From Porphyrobacter sp. (GTDB lineage: Bacteria > Pseudomonadota > Alphaproteobacteria > Sphingomonadales > Sphingomonadaceae): DNA of 64,000 bases. Below the pieces are notes generated by a model, which ran no database searches, was not told the origin of the DNA, and saw nothing but the letters and a program-made list of their open reading frames with translations. Made by a program: the position numbers and the translations under genes. Positions 1-7,892 of the stretch are shown here, in pieces (position 1 is the stretch's first letter; each line of letters begins with the position of its first letter). The DNA lies in contig JAPZUC010000001.1 in the NCBI GenBank assembly GCA_027533455.1, forward strand, positions 1 to 64,000, read 5' to 3'.

Positions 1-1
1 C

Positions 2-307
2 CCCGCGATCGCGGTCGCCCAGACGCTGATGGATGCGGGCGTTGCGGTCGCCGCTTACGATCCCGAGGGCATGGAGCAGGCCCGCCCGCTGCTGCCCGGC
101 GTCACCATGTGCGAGGGCGCCTACGAGGCCATCGAAGGCGCGGACGTGGTCGTGATCGTCACCGAATGGGACGCCTTCCGCGCCCTCGACCTCAAGCGCG
201 TCAAGGACCTGCTCAACGCACCCGTCATGGTCGACCTGCGCAACGTCTACAAACCCGACGACATGCGCAACGCAGGGTTCGAATATACCAGCGTGGGACG
301 TTCCTGA
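2..307 (+). CDS. UDP-glucose 6-dehydrogenase, C-terminal part (5' end outside window)
   Basis: The reading frame is open from the window edge and gives about 101 residues that match the C-terminal UDP-binding domain of UDP-glucose/GDP-mannose dehydrogenases. These enzymes oxidise UDP-glucose to UDP-glucuronate for exopolysaccharide or O-antigen synthesis in the cytoplasm. Recognisable blocks are PAIAVAQTLMDAG near the edge, a YDPEGM segment, the VVIVTEWDAFR strand and the terminal DLRNVYKP motif. The normal stop is at 305-307. It is followed by remnants of other polysaccharide genes, so it marks the edge of a polysaccharide cluster. The family call is secure; the exact sugar nucleotide is not. 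Confidence 0.88.
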   Translation, partial: PAIAVAQTLMDAGVAVAAYDPEGMEQARPLLPGVTMCEGAYEAIEGADVVVIVTEWDAFRALDLKRVKDLLNAPVMVDLRNVYKPDDMRNAGFEYTSVGRS

Positions 308-328
308 TTAGCTGGGCATCGCAATGGC

Positions 329-535
329 ATGCCGCGCATGGGCAATGACCGGATCAGGGTGCTGGCGGCGGGCACAGCAAAGCTGGTCGGCACCGAACCC
401 TCTGTAATTCTATCGGAAACCTGCCGCCTTCTGAATGAGCCCGAAGCTTATGCGCGGATGTCGAGAGCCCATAACCCATACGGCGACGGCAGCGCTAGCA
501 AGCGCATTGCCGACATCCTGAGCGGTACAGTCTGA
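329..535 (+). pseudogene. Remnant of UDP-N-acetylglucosamine 2-epimerase (3' end of wecB)
   Basis: The 68 codons reproduce only the extreme C-terminus of WecB/MnaA-type UDP-GlcNAc 2-epimerases: GTAKLVGTE, RLLNEPEAYARM, then the hallmark AHNPYGDGSASKRI and a final DIL. The family is usually about 370-380 residues, so over 80 percent is missing, and there is no matching frame upstream before the dehydrogenase stop. The ATG at 329 is probably fortuitous. I read this as a deletion scar in which the ugd-like gene was joined to the tail of wecB. Expression is not expected to give an active enzyme. Confidence 0.75.
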
Positions 536-583
536 GCGCGGGCTCAGCCGACACAGGGGCGGGCACGAACCAGCCGGGCGTAA

Positions 584-763
584 TTAAGCGCGGCCAGCAT
601 TACGGCCAGACTTGCACCAAGGTCGATCACCCAGTTCAGCTTTATCGGGCCGCAATCGATCACCGATTACCCGCTTAGAATCCAGACGATGCTCGCATTT
701 GCCGCCTTTGCACTGTTGCTGCTGACCCGCATCGCGACCGGACGAAAAGAGGTCGGCGCGTGA
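584..763 (+). pseudogene. Probable remnant of an O-antigen ligase/polymerase (3' end)
   Basis: After an in-frame TAA at 581-583 this frame runs open to a TGA at 761-763 and encodes ITDYPLRIQT followed by a hydrophobic helix (LAFAAFALLLL) and a short basic tail. A DYPLR motif before the last membrane helix is typical of Wzy/WaaL-type O-antigen ligase C-termini. Everything upstream is absent, and the only ATG is at 689, so this looks like another truncated polysaccharide gene. Its stop overlaps the GTG start of the next gene, as expected if the intact gene was its operon partner. The identification rests on a short motif and is tentative. Confidence 0.45.
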
Positions 764-1512
764 TCGGGCGGATTTTCTGGCTGACCGGGCTCGTCGCGGT
801 CGCGCTGCTGACCATTGTGCTGCAGCTCGACTTCATGTCGCGCCGCGCGCCCGGCCTCGCCGATTTTGTGCCCGGACCTTTCCGCAACCATGCCCAGACG
901 CAGATCGCCAGAAACGCTGTGCAGGGTAATGAGGCCGCATTGGCGCTGGCAGAAGCGCCAAGGCTCGTGCGCCGCCGGCCGCTTCCGTCGCAGAACCTCA
1001 CCCTTCTTGCGATCGCTCAGGCCAAAGCCGGTAAGGCTGGCAGGGCCGCGCGCACCATCCAGATTGCCGGGCAACGCGGCTGGCGCGATCCAATCGCGCA
1101 GGAAGATGCGCTGAGATTGGCGCTCGAGGCTGGGGATCAACCCGAGGCCGCGCGTCGCTACGCTGCGCTATTCCTTCGCGCTGGCACGCCGGATCGATTG
1201 CTGGTGGAGCTCGGCCCGCGCGTGCTGGGTGCACCGGGTGGTATTGGCCAAGCGACTATGGTGGCAATCGTGGTGGGGGGCGAACGCTGGCACCGGACGT
1301 TTTTGCAGCGCGGAGCCAAGGTCATGCTGCCGCTGGCGTTCAGCGAGATTACGGCAATGAGCCTCCTTGATGGTGCCGCCTTCGATTGTGGGCAGCTTGG
1401 CCAAGCCATGAAAACGCTGAGCCAGCGCGACTCGGACGCCGACGGCCGGCTCAGTATGGCCGCGGCAGGGCGTTGCCCCCAGCTCGTCCCAGAGAGCACC
1501 TTCCCACTATAG
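760..1512 (+). CDS. Membrane-anchored TPR-like protein of a polysaccharide cluster
   Basis: A GTG start at 760 overlaps the preceding stop. Residues about 4-22 form one membrane helix (IGRIFWLTGLVAVALLTIVL). The rest is an alanine/arginine-rich helical region with TPR-like pairs around residues 60-140 (LLAIAQAKAGKAGRAAR, DALRLALEAGDQPEAARRYAAL), so a periplasmic or cytoplasmic helical scaffold is likely. Position after ugd, wecB and ligase remnants suggests a role in polysaccharide assembly, but no enzymatic motif is visible. The 3' end overlaps the convergent mmsB gene by six bases. Confidence 0.6.
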   Translation: MIGRIFWLTGLVAVALLTIVLQLDFMSRRAPGLADFVPGPFRNHAQTQIARNAVQGNEAALALAEAPRLVRRRPLPSQNLTLLAIAQAKAGKAGRAARTIQIAGQRGWRDPIAQEDALRLALEAGDQPEAARRYAALFLRAGTPDRLLVELGPRVLGAPGGIGQATMVAIVVGGERWHRTFLQRGAKVMLPLAFSEITAMSLLDGAAFDCGQLGQAMKTLSQRDSDADGRLSMAAAGRCPQLVPESTFPL

Positions 1513-2373
1513 TGTGCGGATAACACCCGAGAAATCGGTGGCAGCATTGTCCTTAGCGAAAGCTTCGTAGATCGCGCGGGCGTGCTCACCCAATTCGACC
1601 TTGGCCCCAGCCCCCTCGGCGGCCTCCATCGCCAGCTTGAGGTCTTTCAACATCAGACCGGCAGCGAAACCGCCCTGATAGCCGTTGTCCGCCGGGGTCA
1701 CCGGGCCAACACCGGGTACGGGGCAATAGGACGTCATCGACCAGCACTGGCCCGACGATACGCTGGAGATATCGTAGAATGTCTGCGGATCCAGCCCGAG
1801 CTTCTCAGCCATGGCAAATGCTTCGCAAGTGCCGATCATATGAATGGCCAGCAGCATGTTGTTGCAGATCTTCGCGGCCTGCCCCGTGCCTGGACCGCCA
1901 GCGTGGATCACCGCCTTGCCCATCGCTGCAAGGATCGGCCGGGCGCGGGCGAAGGCTTCATCCGAGCCGCCGACCATGAAGGTCAGCGTCCCGCCATTGG
2001 CTGCCGCGATCCCGCCTGAGACGGGAGCATCGACCATCTGGTAGCCATGCGCCTCGGTCACTTCGATAACCTCGCGCGCGGTGGCGACATCGATGGTAGA
2101 GCAATCGAGCAAGATCGCACCTTCGGGCGCATGGCCAATGACCGCGTCCCAATAGACCGCTTTGACGATTCCGCCGTTGGGCAGCATCGAGACGACCGCC
2201 TCAGCGCCGTGACAGGCCTCTTTAGCGGTGCCGAAAGTGCTGCAACCCGCATCGCGCGCAGCCGCAAGCGCAACTTCACTGAGGTCGAAGGCGCGCACCT
2301 CGTGGCCTGCCTTGACGAGATTGGCAGCCATCCCGCCGCCCATGTTGCCAAGGCCGATAAAGGCGATTTTCAT
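1507..2373 (-). CDS. mmsB: 3-hydroxyisobutyrate dehydrogenase
   Basis: The 288-residue protein starts MKIAFIGLGNMGGGMA, the NAD-binding GxGxMGxxMA fingerprint of beta-hydroxyacid dehydrogenases. It also has the substrate-binding DAPVSGG motif (about residues 118-124) and the catalytic-lysine segment GTGQAAKICNNM (about 165-176). It oxidises 3-hydroxyisobutyrate to methylmalonate semialdehyde in valine breakdown. I chose the ATG at 2373 rather than an upstream one because AGGAGAGGGAG lies just ahead of it and the family begins here. It is the last gene of the valine cluster, 28 bases after the enoyl-CoA hydratase stop. Confidence 0.93.
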   Translation of the reverse strand: MKIAFIGLGNMGGGMAANLVKAGHEVRAFDLSEVALAAARDAGCSTFGTAKEACHGAEAVVSMLPNGGIVKAVYWDAVIGHAPEGAILLDCSTIDVATAREVIEVTEAHGYQMVDAPVSGGIAAANGGTLTFMVGGSDEAFARARPILAAMGKAVIHAGGPGTGQAAKICNNMLLAIHMIGTCEAFAMAEKLGLDPQTFYDISSVSSGQCWSMTSYCPVPGVGPVTPADNGYQGGFAAGLMLKDLKLAMEAAEGAGAKVELGEHARAIYEAFAKDNAATDFSGVIRTL

Positions 2374-2401
2374 GGCTACTCCCTCTCCTATGATGTCGGG
2401 C

Positions 2402-3196
2402 TCACCGCCCCTTCCACTGCCCTTCACGCTTCTCGATGAACGCTGCCATACCTTCGGCCTTGTCCTCAGAGGCGGTCAGGATTTGGAAGATGCGGCGCTC
2501 GACGATCAAACCCTGATCAAGGGTCATTTCGAAGGCCGAGTTGACCATCTCCTTGTTGGCGATGGTCGCCATCGGGGGCATGGCGGCGATGGTCGCGGCA
2601 GTCTTGAGCGTCTCGGCGATCAGCTCTTCATGCGGCACCACACGCGCAACCAGGTTGCTGCGCTCGGCCTCCTCGGCGTTCATCATGCGGCCCGTGAGGC
2701 ACATTTCCATCGACTTCGACTTGCCGATCGCGCGGGTCAGGCGCTGCGAACCGCCCATGCCCGGCGCAACACCGAGCTTGATCTCGGGCTGGCCGAACTT
2801 GGCCTTGTCCGATACGATGATGAAGTCCGCCATCATCGCAAGCTCGCACCCGCCGCCCAGCGCAAAGCCGTTCACGGCCGCGATCCACGGCTTGCGGGTT
2901 TTCTTGACGATCTCGCTCGTCCACGGCCCGAAGAAATCATCAAGGTAGAAATCGGCTGCGGGCTTGTCGGCCATTTCCTTGATGTCCGCGCCGGCAGCAA
3001 AAGCCTTGTCGCCGCTGCCGGTCAGGATCGCGCAAAGCTGCGAGCTATCGGCCTCATAGGCGGCGAAAGCCTCGATCAGCTCAGCCAGAACCTGCGAGTT
3101 GAGCGCGTTCAATGCCTGCGGGCGGTTAATCGTCAGCAGCGTGACACCTTTGGTCCCGCGGGCGTCGGTTTCGGCGGTGATTGTTTCGTAGGTCAT
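2402..3196 (-). CDS. Enoyl-CoA hydratase (crotonase family)
   Basis: This is a 264-residue crotonase-fold protein. It carries the oxyanion-hole segment AAGADIKEM (about residues 66-74), the [16 protein letters not shown] block (about 105-120) with the first catalytic Glu, and [15 protein letters not shown] with the second. In this operon it most likely hydrates methacrylyl-CoA to 3-hydroxyisobutyryl-CoA. I preferred ATG 3196 (MTYETI) because GGAGA lies about six bases upstream; another ATG at 3208 overlaps that ribosome binding site. A general short-chain enoyl-CoA hydratase role is also possible. Confidence 0.92.
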   Translation of the reverse strand: MTYETITAETDARGTKGVTLLTINRPQALNALNSQVLAELIEAFAAYEADSSQLCAILTGSGDKAFAAGADIKEMADKPAADFYLDDFFGPWTSEIVKKTRKPWIAAVNGFALGGGCELAMMADFIIVSDKAKFGQPEIKLGVAPGMGGSQRLTRAIGKSKSMEMCLTGRMMNAEEAERSNLVARVVPHEELIAETLKTAATIAAMPPMATIANKEMVNSAFEMTLDQGLIVERRIFQILTASEDKAEGMAAFIEKREGQWKGR

Positions 3197-3210
3197 GTCA
3201 TTCTCCATGC

Positions 3211-3291
3211 CTCGTCAGCGCGAGCAGCGGAGCGACGCGGCTTCAGCCGGTTCGCGCCGCCCTGGATTGCTTTGCTCCGCTCGCAATGACG
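3211..3291. repeat. Dispersed intergenic repeat, CGTCATTGCGAG type, copy 1
   Basis: On the minus strand the 89-base gap between two valine genes begins CGTCATTGCGAGCGGAGCAA and continues as a GC-rich partly palindromic stretch. A second element starting with the same twelve bases lies at 12609. CGTCATTGCGAG elements followed by AGCAATCC-type tails are known as small dispersed repeats in many proteobacterial genomes. Here it interrupts an otherwise tightly spaced operon. Confidence 0.6.
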
Positions 3292-3296
3292 ATTGT

Positions 3297-4358
3297 TCAA
3301 ATTGGCAGCGGCACCCATTCCTCGCCCTCGGGCAAAAGAGCGAAGATCGCGTCAAGGAGGTCTTCGGTGACGTCCTCGGGCGTCGCCGGGTTCCATTTCG
3401 GATCACCGGTCTTATCGACAATCACCGCGCGCACGCCTTCGGCGAAATCGGGACGGGTGAGCACGCGGCTGGCGATCCGGTATTCCATGCGCATGTTATC
3501 GGCAAAATCGGTGAGAGCCGCGCTCTGCGCCAGTTGCCTTAGGGCCACCTTGCAGGTCTGCGGGCTCTTGGTGCCGAGCGTGTCGCGCTCCTTCATCGCC
3601 CAGTCGTCGCCAGCATCGGCCGCGGCTTCGAGGCTGGCGAGGATGTCCTCGTACCGGTCCGAAGCGAAGTGTTTGGCGATCTTGTCGGCATTGGCCTCGA
3701 TCCGTGCCTTGGGCGGCGTACCGACCGGTTCGCTCAACACGCCGGCGATGCGATCTGGGTGGTCGTGGATGCGCGCCTTCAGGTCTTCAAGCATGTTGTG
3801 AGGCGCGTAATGCGTGGCGAGCCCCGTCCACAAGCACTCCGAGCCGTCGAGCCGCGCTCCGGTCAATGCGAGGAACTGGCCGAGCCGCTGGCCAAGGCGG
3901 GCCAGATACCAGCCGCCGCCAACATCAGGGAACAGTCCAATCCCCGTCTCGGGCATGGCGAAGCGGGTGTTTTCGGTCGCGACACGGAACTTCGCGGGCT
4001 GCGAGATGCCTACGCCCCCGCCCATCGTGATGCCGTCCATGAAGGCGGCGATAGGCTTGGCGTAAGTGAACATCTGGTGGTTGAGCTGGTACTCGTCGTG
4101 GAAGAATTTGCGTCCCGACGCGCCCCCATCGTGCAGCGCGGAGTCACGCAGGAAGGCGATATCGCCGCCCGCGCAGAAGCCGCGACCTTCGGCATGATCG
4201 AGGATCACCGCCTTGATGCTGTCATCTGTTGCCCATTCGGTCAGCGCCGCGCTCATCGCGTGGCACATCGGCAGGGTCAGCGCGTGAAGCGCCTTGGGGC
4301 GATTCAAGCTGATATGGCCGATGGGGCCATTGGTGCGGATCAGAACGTCTTCAGTCAT
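3297..4358 (-). CDS. 3-hydroxyisobutyryl-CoA hydrolase
   Basis: The 353-residue length fits the hydrolase branch of the crotonase superfamily rather than ordinary hydratases. It has HISLNRPKALHALT near the N-terminus, GRGFCAGGDI (about residues 58-67), MDGITMGGGVGIS (about 107-119), then PETGIGLFPDVGG. It hydrolyses 3-hydroxyisobutyryl-CoA to free 3-hydroxyisobutyrate, the step between the hydratase and MmsB products in this cluster. Its ATG overlaps the stop of the upstream VOC gene (ATGA), indicating translational coupling. The downstream hydratase is separated by a repeat element. Confidence 0.93.
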   Translation of the reverse strand: MTEDVLIRTNGPIGHISLNRPKALHALTLPMCHAMSAALTEWATDDSIKAVILDHAEGRGFCAGGDIAFLRDSALHDGGASGRKFFHDEYQLNHQMFTYAKPIAAFMDGITMGGGVGISQPAKFRVATENTRFAMPETGIGLFPDVGGGWYLARLGQRLGQFLALTGARLDGSECLWTGLATHYAPHNMLEDLKARIHDHPDRIAGVLSEPVGTPPKARIEANADKIAKHFASDRYEDILASLEAAADAGDDWAMKERDTLGTKSPQTCKVALRQLAQSAALTDFADNMRMEYRIASRVLTRPDFAEGVRAVIVDKTGDPKWNPATPEDVTEDLLDAIFALLPEGEEWVPLPI

Positions 4359-4750
4359 TGCCCCATGTCTTTCGGTTCGATCAGGTCCCAGCGGTTGCCG
4401 AAGGGGTCGCTGAACACCGCTACCCTGCCATAGCTTTCGTGTCGCGGTTCTTCATGGAAAATCGCCCCGCCTTCGACCAGCCGTGCCTGGGTACCTGTGA
4501 AATTGTCGGTGTGAGCGAAAAAGCCGACCCGCCCACCGGTCTGGTTGCCGATCACGGCCACTTGTACATCATTGGCTGCACGCGCGAGCAACAGTCGCCC
4601 GCCATCCTTGCCGCCGACCACGACCCAACGCTTGCCGCCCCCCATGTCGCTGTCCTCGATCAGGTCGAAGCCGAGCGCGCCCACGAAGAACGCGATGCCG
4701 GCATCGTAATCGGGCACCACCAGCGTCGTCAGGGCGAGCCTTGTGGCCAT
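4355..4750 (-). CDS. VOC-family (glyoxalase/bleomycin-resistance-like) protein
   Basis: The 131-residue product begins MATRLALTTLVVPDYDAGIAFF and has the paired beta-alpha-beta-beta-beta pattern of the vicinal oxygen chelate superfamily, ending in VFSDPFGNRWDLIEP, a usual C-terminal signature with a metal-ligand Glu. It is locked inside the valine operon: the ATG overlaps the dehydrogenase stop (TGATG) and its stop overlaps the hydrolase start (ATGA). A GTG three bases upstream is an alternative start. The substrate is unknown; context suggests a detoxifying or accessory role in branched-chain acyl-CoA metabolism. Confidence 0.85.
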   Translation of the reverse strand: MATRLALTTLVVPDYDAGIAFFVGALGFDLIEDSDMGGGKRWVVVGGKDGGRLLLARAANDVQVAVIGNQTGGRVGFFAHTDNFTGTQARLVEGGAIFHEEPRHESYGRVAVFSDPFGNRWDLIEPKDMGQ

Positions 4751-5895
4751 CACTGACGAAGCAGATCGCGGCCGACAACCATCCTCATCACCTGATTCGT
4801 GCCCTCGAGGATCGAGTGCACGCGCAGATCGCGCCAGAAGCGCTCGATCGGGTAGTCCTGCAGATAGCCATAGCCGCCGAACAGCTGGAGCGCCTTGTCG
4901 ACGATGGCGCTGCCATTGTCGGTGGCGAGACGCTTGGCCATCGCACTGAAACGCGTCTTGTCGGGCGCGTTGTCGGTCACCTTGGCGGCGGCGAGATAGA
5001 GCAGCGCGCGGGCCGCTTCCAGATCGGTCGCCATGTCGGCGAGCATGAACTGGGTGTTCTGGAAATCGGCCACCGCCTGGCCGAATTGTTTGCGGTCCTT
5101 AGTGTACTTGACCGCCTCATCAAGACACCGCTGCGCCCCGCCAAGCGAGCATGCGCCGATATTGAGCCGTCCACCATCAAGCCCCATCATCGCGATCCGG
5201 AAGCCCTCGCCCTCGGCGCCGACGAGATTCTCGACCGGGACGCGCACATCCTCAAGGATTAGCTGCGCCGTCGGCTGCGAGTGCCAGCCGAGCTTCTTTT
5301 CCTGCGCGCCGAAGCTGACGCCGGGCATATCCTTGTCGATCACCACGCAGGAGATGCCCTTGGGACCATCCTCGCCGGTGCGGACCATGACGACATAGAC
5401 CTCGTTCGCGCCTGCGCCCGAAATGAACTGCTTGGTGCCATTCAGTACATAATGATCGCCGTTTCGCCGCGCGGTGGTCTTGAGCGCCGCAGCATCCGAG
5501 CCTGAACCCGGTTCGGTCAGGCAGTAGCTGGCGATCTTCTCCATCGTGACCAGACTGGGAAGATACTTGGCCTTCACTGTCTGCCCGCCGAAGCGGTCGA
5601 TCATCCAGGCGGCCATGTTGTGGATCGAGATGAAGGCGCTGGTCGAGGGGCAGCCATAGGCCATTGCCTCCATGATCAGCGCCGCTTCGAGCCGGCCCAG
5701 ACCTATGCCGCCTGAATCTTCGGAGACATAGATCGCCCCGAAGCCGAGCTCGGCGCTGCGCTGGATCACGTCCTTGGGGAAGATATGCTTCTCGTCCCAT
5801 TCAGCCGCGTTGGGCGTGATGTTGTCGGCGGTGAAACGCTGCGCGACCTCGCGGATCGCAAGCTGGTCGTCGTTGAGTTGAAACTGTCCGTTCAT
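4750..5895 (-). CDS. Acyl-CoA dehydrogenase, probably isobutyryl-CoA dehydrogenase
   Basis: The FAD-dependent enzyme has 381 residues, close to the usual length of short-branched-chain acyl-CoA dehydrogenases. Visible features are YCLTEPGSGSDAAAL and the C-terminal GGYGYLQDYPIERFWRD followed by ILEGTNQVMRM, where the Glu corresponds to the catalytic base. Context with hydratase, HIBYL-CoA hydrolase and MmsB makes isobutyryl-CoA to methacrylyl-CoA the likely reaction. It is the first gene of the cluster. ATG 5895 (MNGQFQL) is preferred over an upstream ATG because family N-termini start here. Methylmalonate-semialdehyde dehydrogenase is not in the window. Confidence 0.92.
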   Translation of the reverse strand: MNGQFQLNDDQLAIREVAQRFTADNITPNAAEWDEKHIFPKDVIQRSAELGFGAIYVSEDSGGIGLGRLEAALIMEAMAYGCPSTSAFISIHNMAAWMIDRFGGQTVKAKYLPSLVTMEKIASYCLTEPGSGSDAAALKTTARRNGDHYVLNGTKQFISGAGANEVYVVMVRTGEDGPKGISCVVIDKDMPGVSFGAQEKKLGWHSQPTAQLILEDVRVPVENLVGAEGEGFRIAMMGLDGGRLNIGACSLGGAQRCLDEAVKYTKDRKQFGQAVADFQNTQFMLADMATDLEAARALLYLAAAKVTDNAPDKTRFSAMAKRLATDNGSAIVDKALQLFGGYGYLQDYPIERFWRDLRVHSILEGTNQVMRMVVGRDLLRQ

Positions 5896-5983
5896 GCGAG
5901 GTGCTCTAGCCGCCTTGCGCGCGGGGGAAAAGGGCAGCACGAGGGGAACAGTAGCGAAAATTTGCTAGGGGCACATGAGCGCC

Positions 5984-6496
5984 TCAGCCGATAACCCGGC
6001 AGGCGTCGCCCTCGCCCACCTTAGCCGCAGCGGCAAAGCGCGCAGAATCGGGAGCGAGGCGACGGATCAGGATCACGCCCTTCGCGCTCGGGCTGACGAT
6101 CGCGCCCGCTTGCGGCGAGCTGCCCGGTGGGAGCAGTCGCACGGCGATCTGCCGTCCGGTCCCGCGCAATGTGGTAAAATTGTCGGTACGCGCGTCAAAG
6201 AACGAGAGCGACTGGTAGCCGGGCCATTCAGCCATCGTGACGGAAAGCGACGTTCCCGGCCCGGACAGATCGTACCGGCACAGCGCGTAATAGAGATCTG
6301 GGGAGGAGCGCACCACTTGCTGGGTCTGCGGCGTTATCCGCTGCGGCGCGGTGAAGGCATGGAGCGCAACGCCGCGCGCGTCCAACGCGTCCATGGCGCG
6401 CGCCATGATAAAGCCGGGTGCCTGAACCAGCGTCAGGCCATGCGCCGTCACCGCGCAGATGGTGAACATAGCGAGTGGACCGATCCAGCGCTTCAT
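5984..6496 (-). CDS. Small DUF1254-type membrane-anchored protein
   Basis: This 170-residue protein has an N-terminal signal or anchor (MKRWIGPLAMFTICAVTAHGL) and the DUF1254-like LYYALCRYDLS core followed by GYQSLSFFDARTDNF. Full-length DUF1254-DUF1214 proteins carry both domains in one chain; here they are two coupled genes, because the start overlaps the stop of the DUF1214 gene by four bases (ATGA). Biochemical role is unknown. It is the last gene of a four-gene minus-strand operon. Confidence 0.72.
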   Translation of the reverse strand: MKRWIGPLAMFTICAVTAHGLTLVQAPGFIMARAMDALDARGVALHAFTAPQRITPQTQQVVRSSPDLYYALCRYDLSGPGTSLSVTMAEWPGYQSLSFFDARTDNFTTLRGTGRQIAVRLLPPGSSPQAGAIVSPSAKGVILIRRLAPDSARFAAAAKVGEGDACRVIG

Positions 6497-7092
6497 TGTT
6501 CACCCTCGCACGACAGGCGTTCAATGCGCGGCGAAACAAGCGCGGCGTCGGGCTGGGCCAGCAACGCCGGCTTGGGCATGTAAAGCCTCAGCGTAAGGTC
6601 GAAAACCCCCGCACCCCGGCTGGAAATCCACGCACCGCCGCCCGCTGGGCGCTCGGGTGCGATAATCGCCGACCATGCGCCTGCGCCCATCTGCTCGGCA
6701 TCCACACTAAGCGCATCGTCGGTATTGGCAGGAAGCATGCTCTTCGCGTCATAGAGCGTAACGGACCACCATCCGGCCGGCATCACCCCGCCCGACAAGC
6801 GATACGAGCAGGCCTCGCGCAAGGGCTCGCCCGCATCATCGTCTGTGCGGGAGAAGTACACAGCCTCGGTCTTAGCGAGCGCCAGCAGGCCATGCCGCGC
6901 AACGCGGGCGCGGGTATAGGGATCGGCGGCCTCGGAGCCGGTCGTAAAGTCGCTCCGCCAGCCGCCAACGTTGACATTGCCGAACGCCATCTTGCTTGCC
7001 GCAGGCCACAGCCCCGCCAGCCAAAGCGCGCTGCCGAGACCGAGCGCAACGCCCGCGGCGGCGACCGCCAGATAAACAAACGCCCGCCGCAT
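6493..7092 (-). CDS. DUF1214-type membrane-anchored protein
   Basis: The 199-residue product has one N-terminal membrane helix (FVYLAVAAAGVALGLGSALWL) and a periplasmic part with PYTRARVARHGLLALAKTEAVYF and the WWSVTLYD strand typical of DUF1214. The ATG at 7092 overlaps the Rid gene stop (TGATG), so the longer upstream ATG is unlikely. It presumably works with the adjacent DUF1254 half-protein. No catalytic residues are recognised. Confidence 0.74.
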   Translation of the reverse strand: MRRAFVYLAVAAAGVALGLGSALWLAGLWPAASKMAFGNVNVGGWRSDFTTGSEAADPYTRARVARHGLLALAKTEAVYFSRTDDDAGEPLREACSYRLSGGVMPAGWWSVTLYDAKSMLPANTDDALSVDAEQMGAGAWSAIIAPERPAGGGAWISSRGAGVFDLTLRLYMPKPALLAQPDAALVSPRIERLSCEGEQ

Positions 7093-7481
7093 CAGCCGGA
7101 AATCAGAGCTTCGGCCTCGATCTCGACGCGCCATTCAGGGCGGCACAACCATGCGACCCCTGCCATTGTCGACGCCGGTCGGGCCATGCCGAAGAAGCGC
7201 GCGTGCACCGTGCCAACGGCGTCCTGATCGGCCGGATCGGTCAACAGCATCCGGGTGCGCACGACATCTTTCGCCGTGCCGCCGAGTTCATCGATTGCCG
7301 CGACTATGATCGCACAGCACCGCTCTGCCTGCTCTGCCGCGCCGCCGGGCGTGGTCGAACCGTCGGGTTCGACCGGACCGGTCCCGGCAACGATGATGCG
7401 ATTGGCGTTTCGTACCGCGCGCGCGAAGCCGAAGGTTTCTTCGAACGGGGATCCCGAGTTCGCCCGAGTTCGACCACTCAT
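7092..7481 (-). CDS. Rid (YjgF/YER057c/UK114) family protein
   Basis: The 129-residue protein has the Rid fold signature: FARAVRNANRIIVAGTGPV at the N-terminal half, the VVRTRMLLTDPAD segment with the conserved Arg, and a C-terminal WRVEIEAEALI strand. Archetypal RidA hydrolyses reactive enamine/imine intermediates; this one belongs to a divergent subfamily, so substrate is uncertain. The start at 7481 overlaps the I78 lipoprotein stop by four bases (ATGA), and its stop overlaps the DUF1214 start. Confidence 0.85.
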   Translation of the reverse strand: MSGRTRANSGSPFEETFGFARAVRNANRIIVAGTGPVEPDGSTTPGGAAEQAERCCAIIVAAIDELGGTAKDVVRTRMLLTDPADQDAVGTVHARFFGMARPASTMAGVAWLCRPEWRVEIEAEALISG

Positions 7482-7816
7482 CCGCAGGTGATCTCGATGA
7501 TCTTCATCTTCGCGTCGTAGCGTACGTTCACGCGGTCCTCGCGGTAATCCATCGTCCACGCCGAATTCGGTGCGCCCCAGCGCAGGCTTGCCGCGCCACT
7601 GTCCTTGAGGATCGCCTGCCCCATCGACTGGGTGGCATCATGGCCGATGTGATATTGCGCAGGCGCAGCGTTACAAACCATCGGTACCGGCGGCGGCGGC
7701 ACAGCTTCCGCGCGATCCGGTTCGTCATCGCCAATGCTGACAACGCAGCCCGAAAGGCTGGCTGCAGCCAATCCTGTGAACACCAAATGCGTGGCGGTCT
7801 GCCTGAAAGTCCCCAT
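7478..7816 (-). CDS. Peptidase inhibitor I78-family lipoprotein
   Basis: The 112-residue protein starts MGTFRQTATHLVFTGLAAA and has a lipobox LSGC at about residues 21-24, so it should be lipidated and envelope-located. The C-terminal half carries the I78 pattern: a GQAILKDSGA helix, then MDYREDRVNVRYDAKMKI and a terminal CG. I78 family members include elastase/subtilisin inhibitors from fungi and many bacterial homologues of unknown target. It is first in the overlapping I78-Rid-DUF1214-DUF1254 operon. ATG 7816 is chosen because it gives a proper signal peptide. Confidence 0.82.
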   Translation of the reverse strand: MGTFRQTATHLVFTGLAAASLSGCVVSIGDDEPDRAEAVPPPPVPMVCNAAPAQYHIGHDATQSMGQAILKDSGAASLRWGAPNSAWTMDYREDRVNVRYDAKMKIIEITCG

Positions 7817-7892
7817 GTCATCCTCCCTGTCATCGGGTCCCAAGGCTGGCAGAGGTATCAGCCTTGCGCGCGCGGTTGAAGCACCGGATATG

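Noticed and set aside
544-663. A 39-residue minus-strand frame (GTG start) with a hydrophobic middle
   Set aside because: No family recognised; it overlaps the better explained ligase remnant on the plus strand and could be chance.
2228-3289. A 353-codon plus-strand frame across mmsB and the hydratase
   Set aside because: It is antisense to two confidently identified catabolic genes and has low-complexity His/Arg-rich translation.
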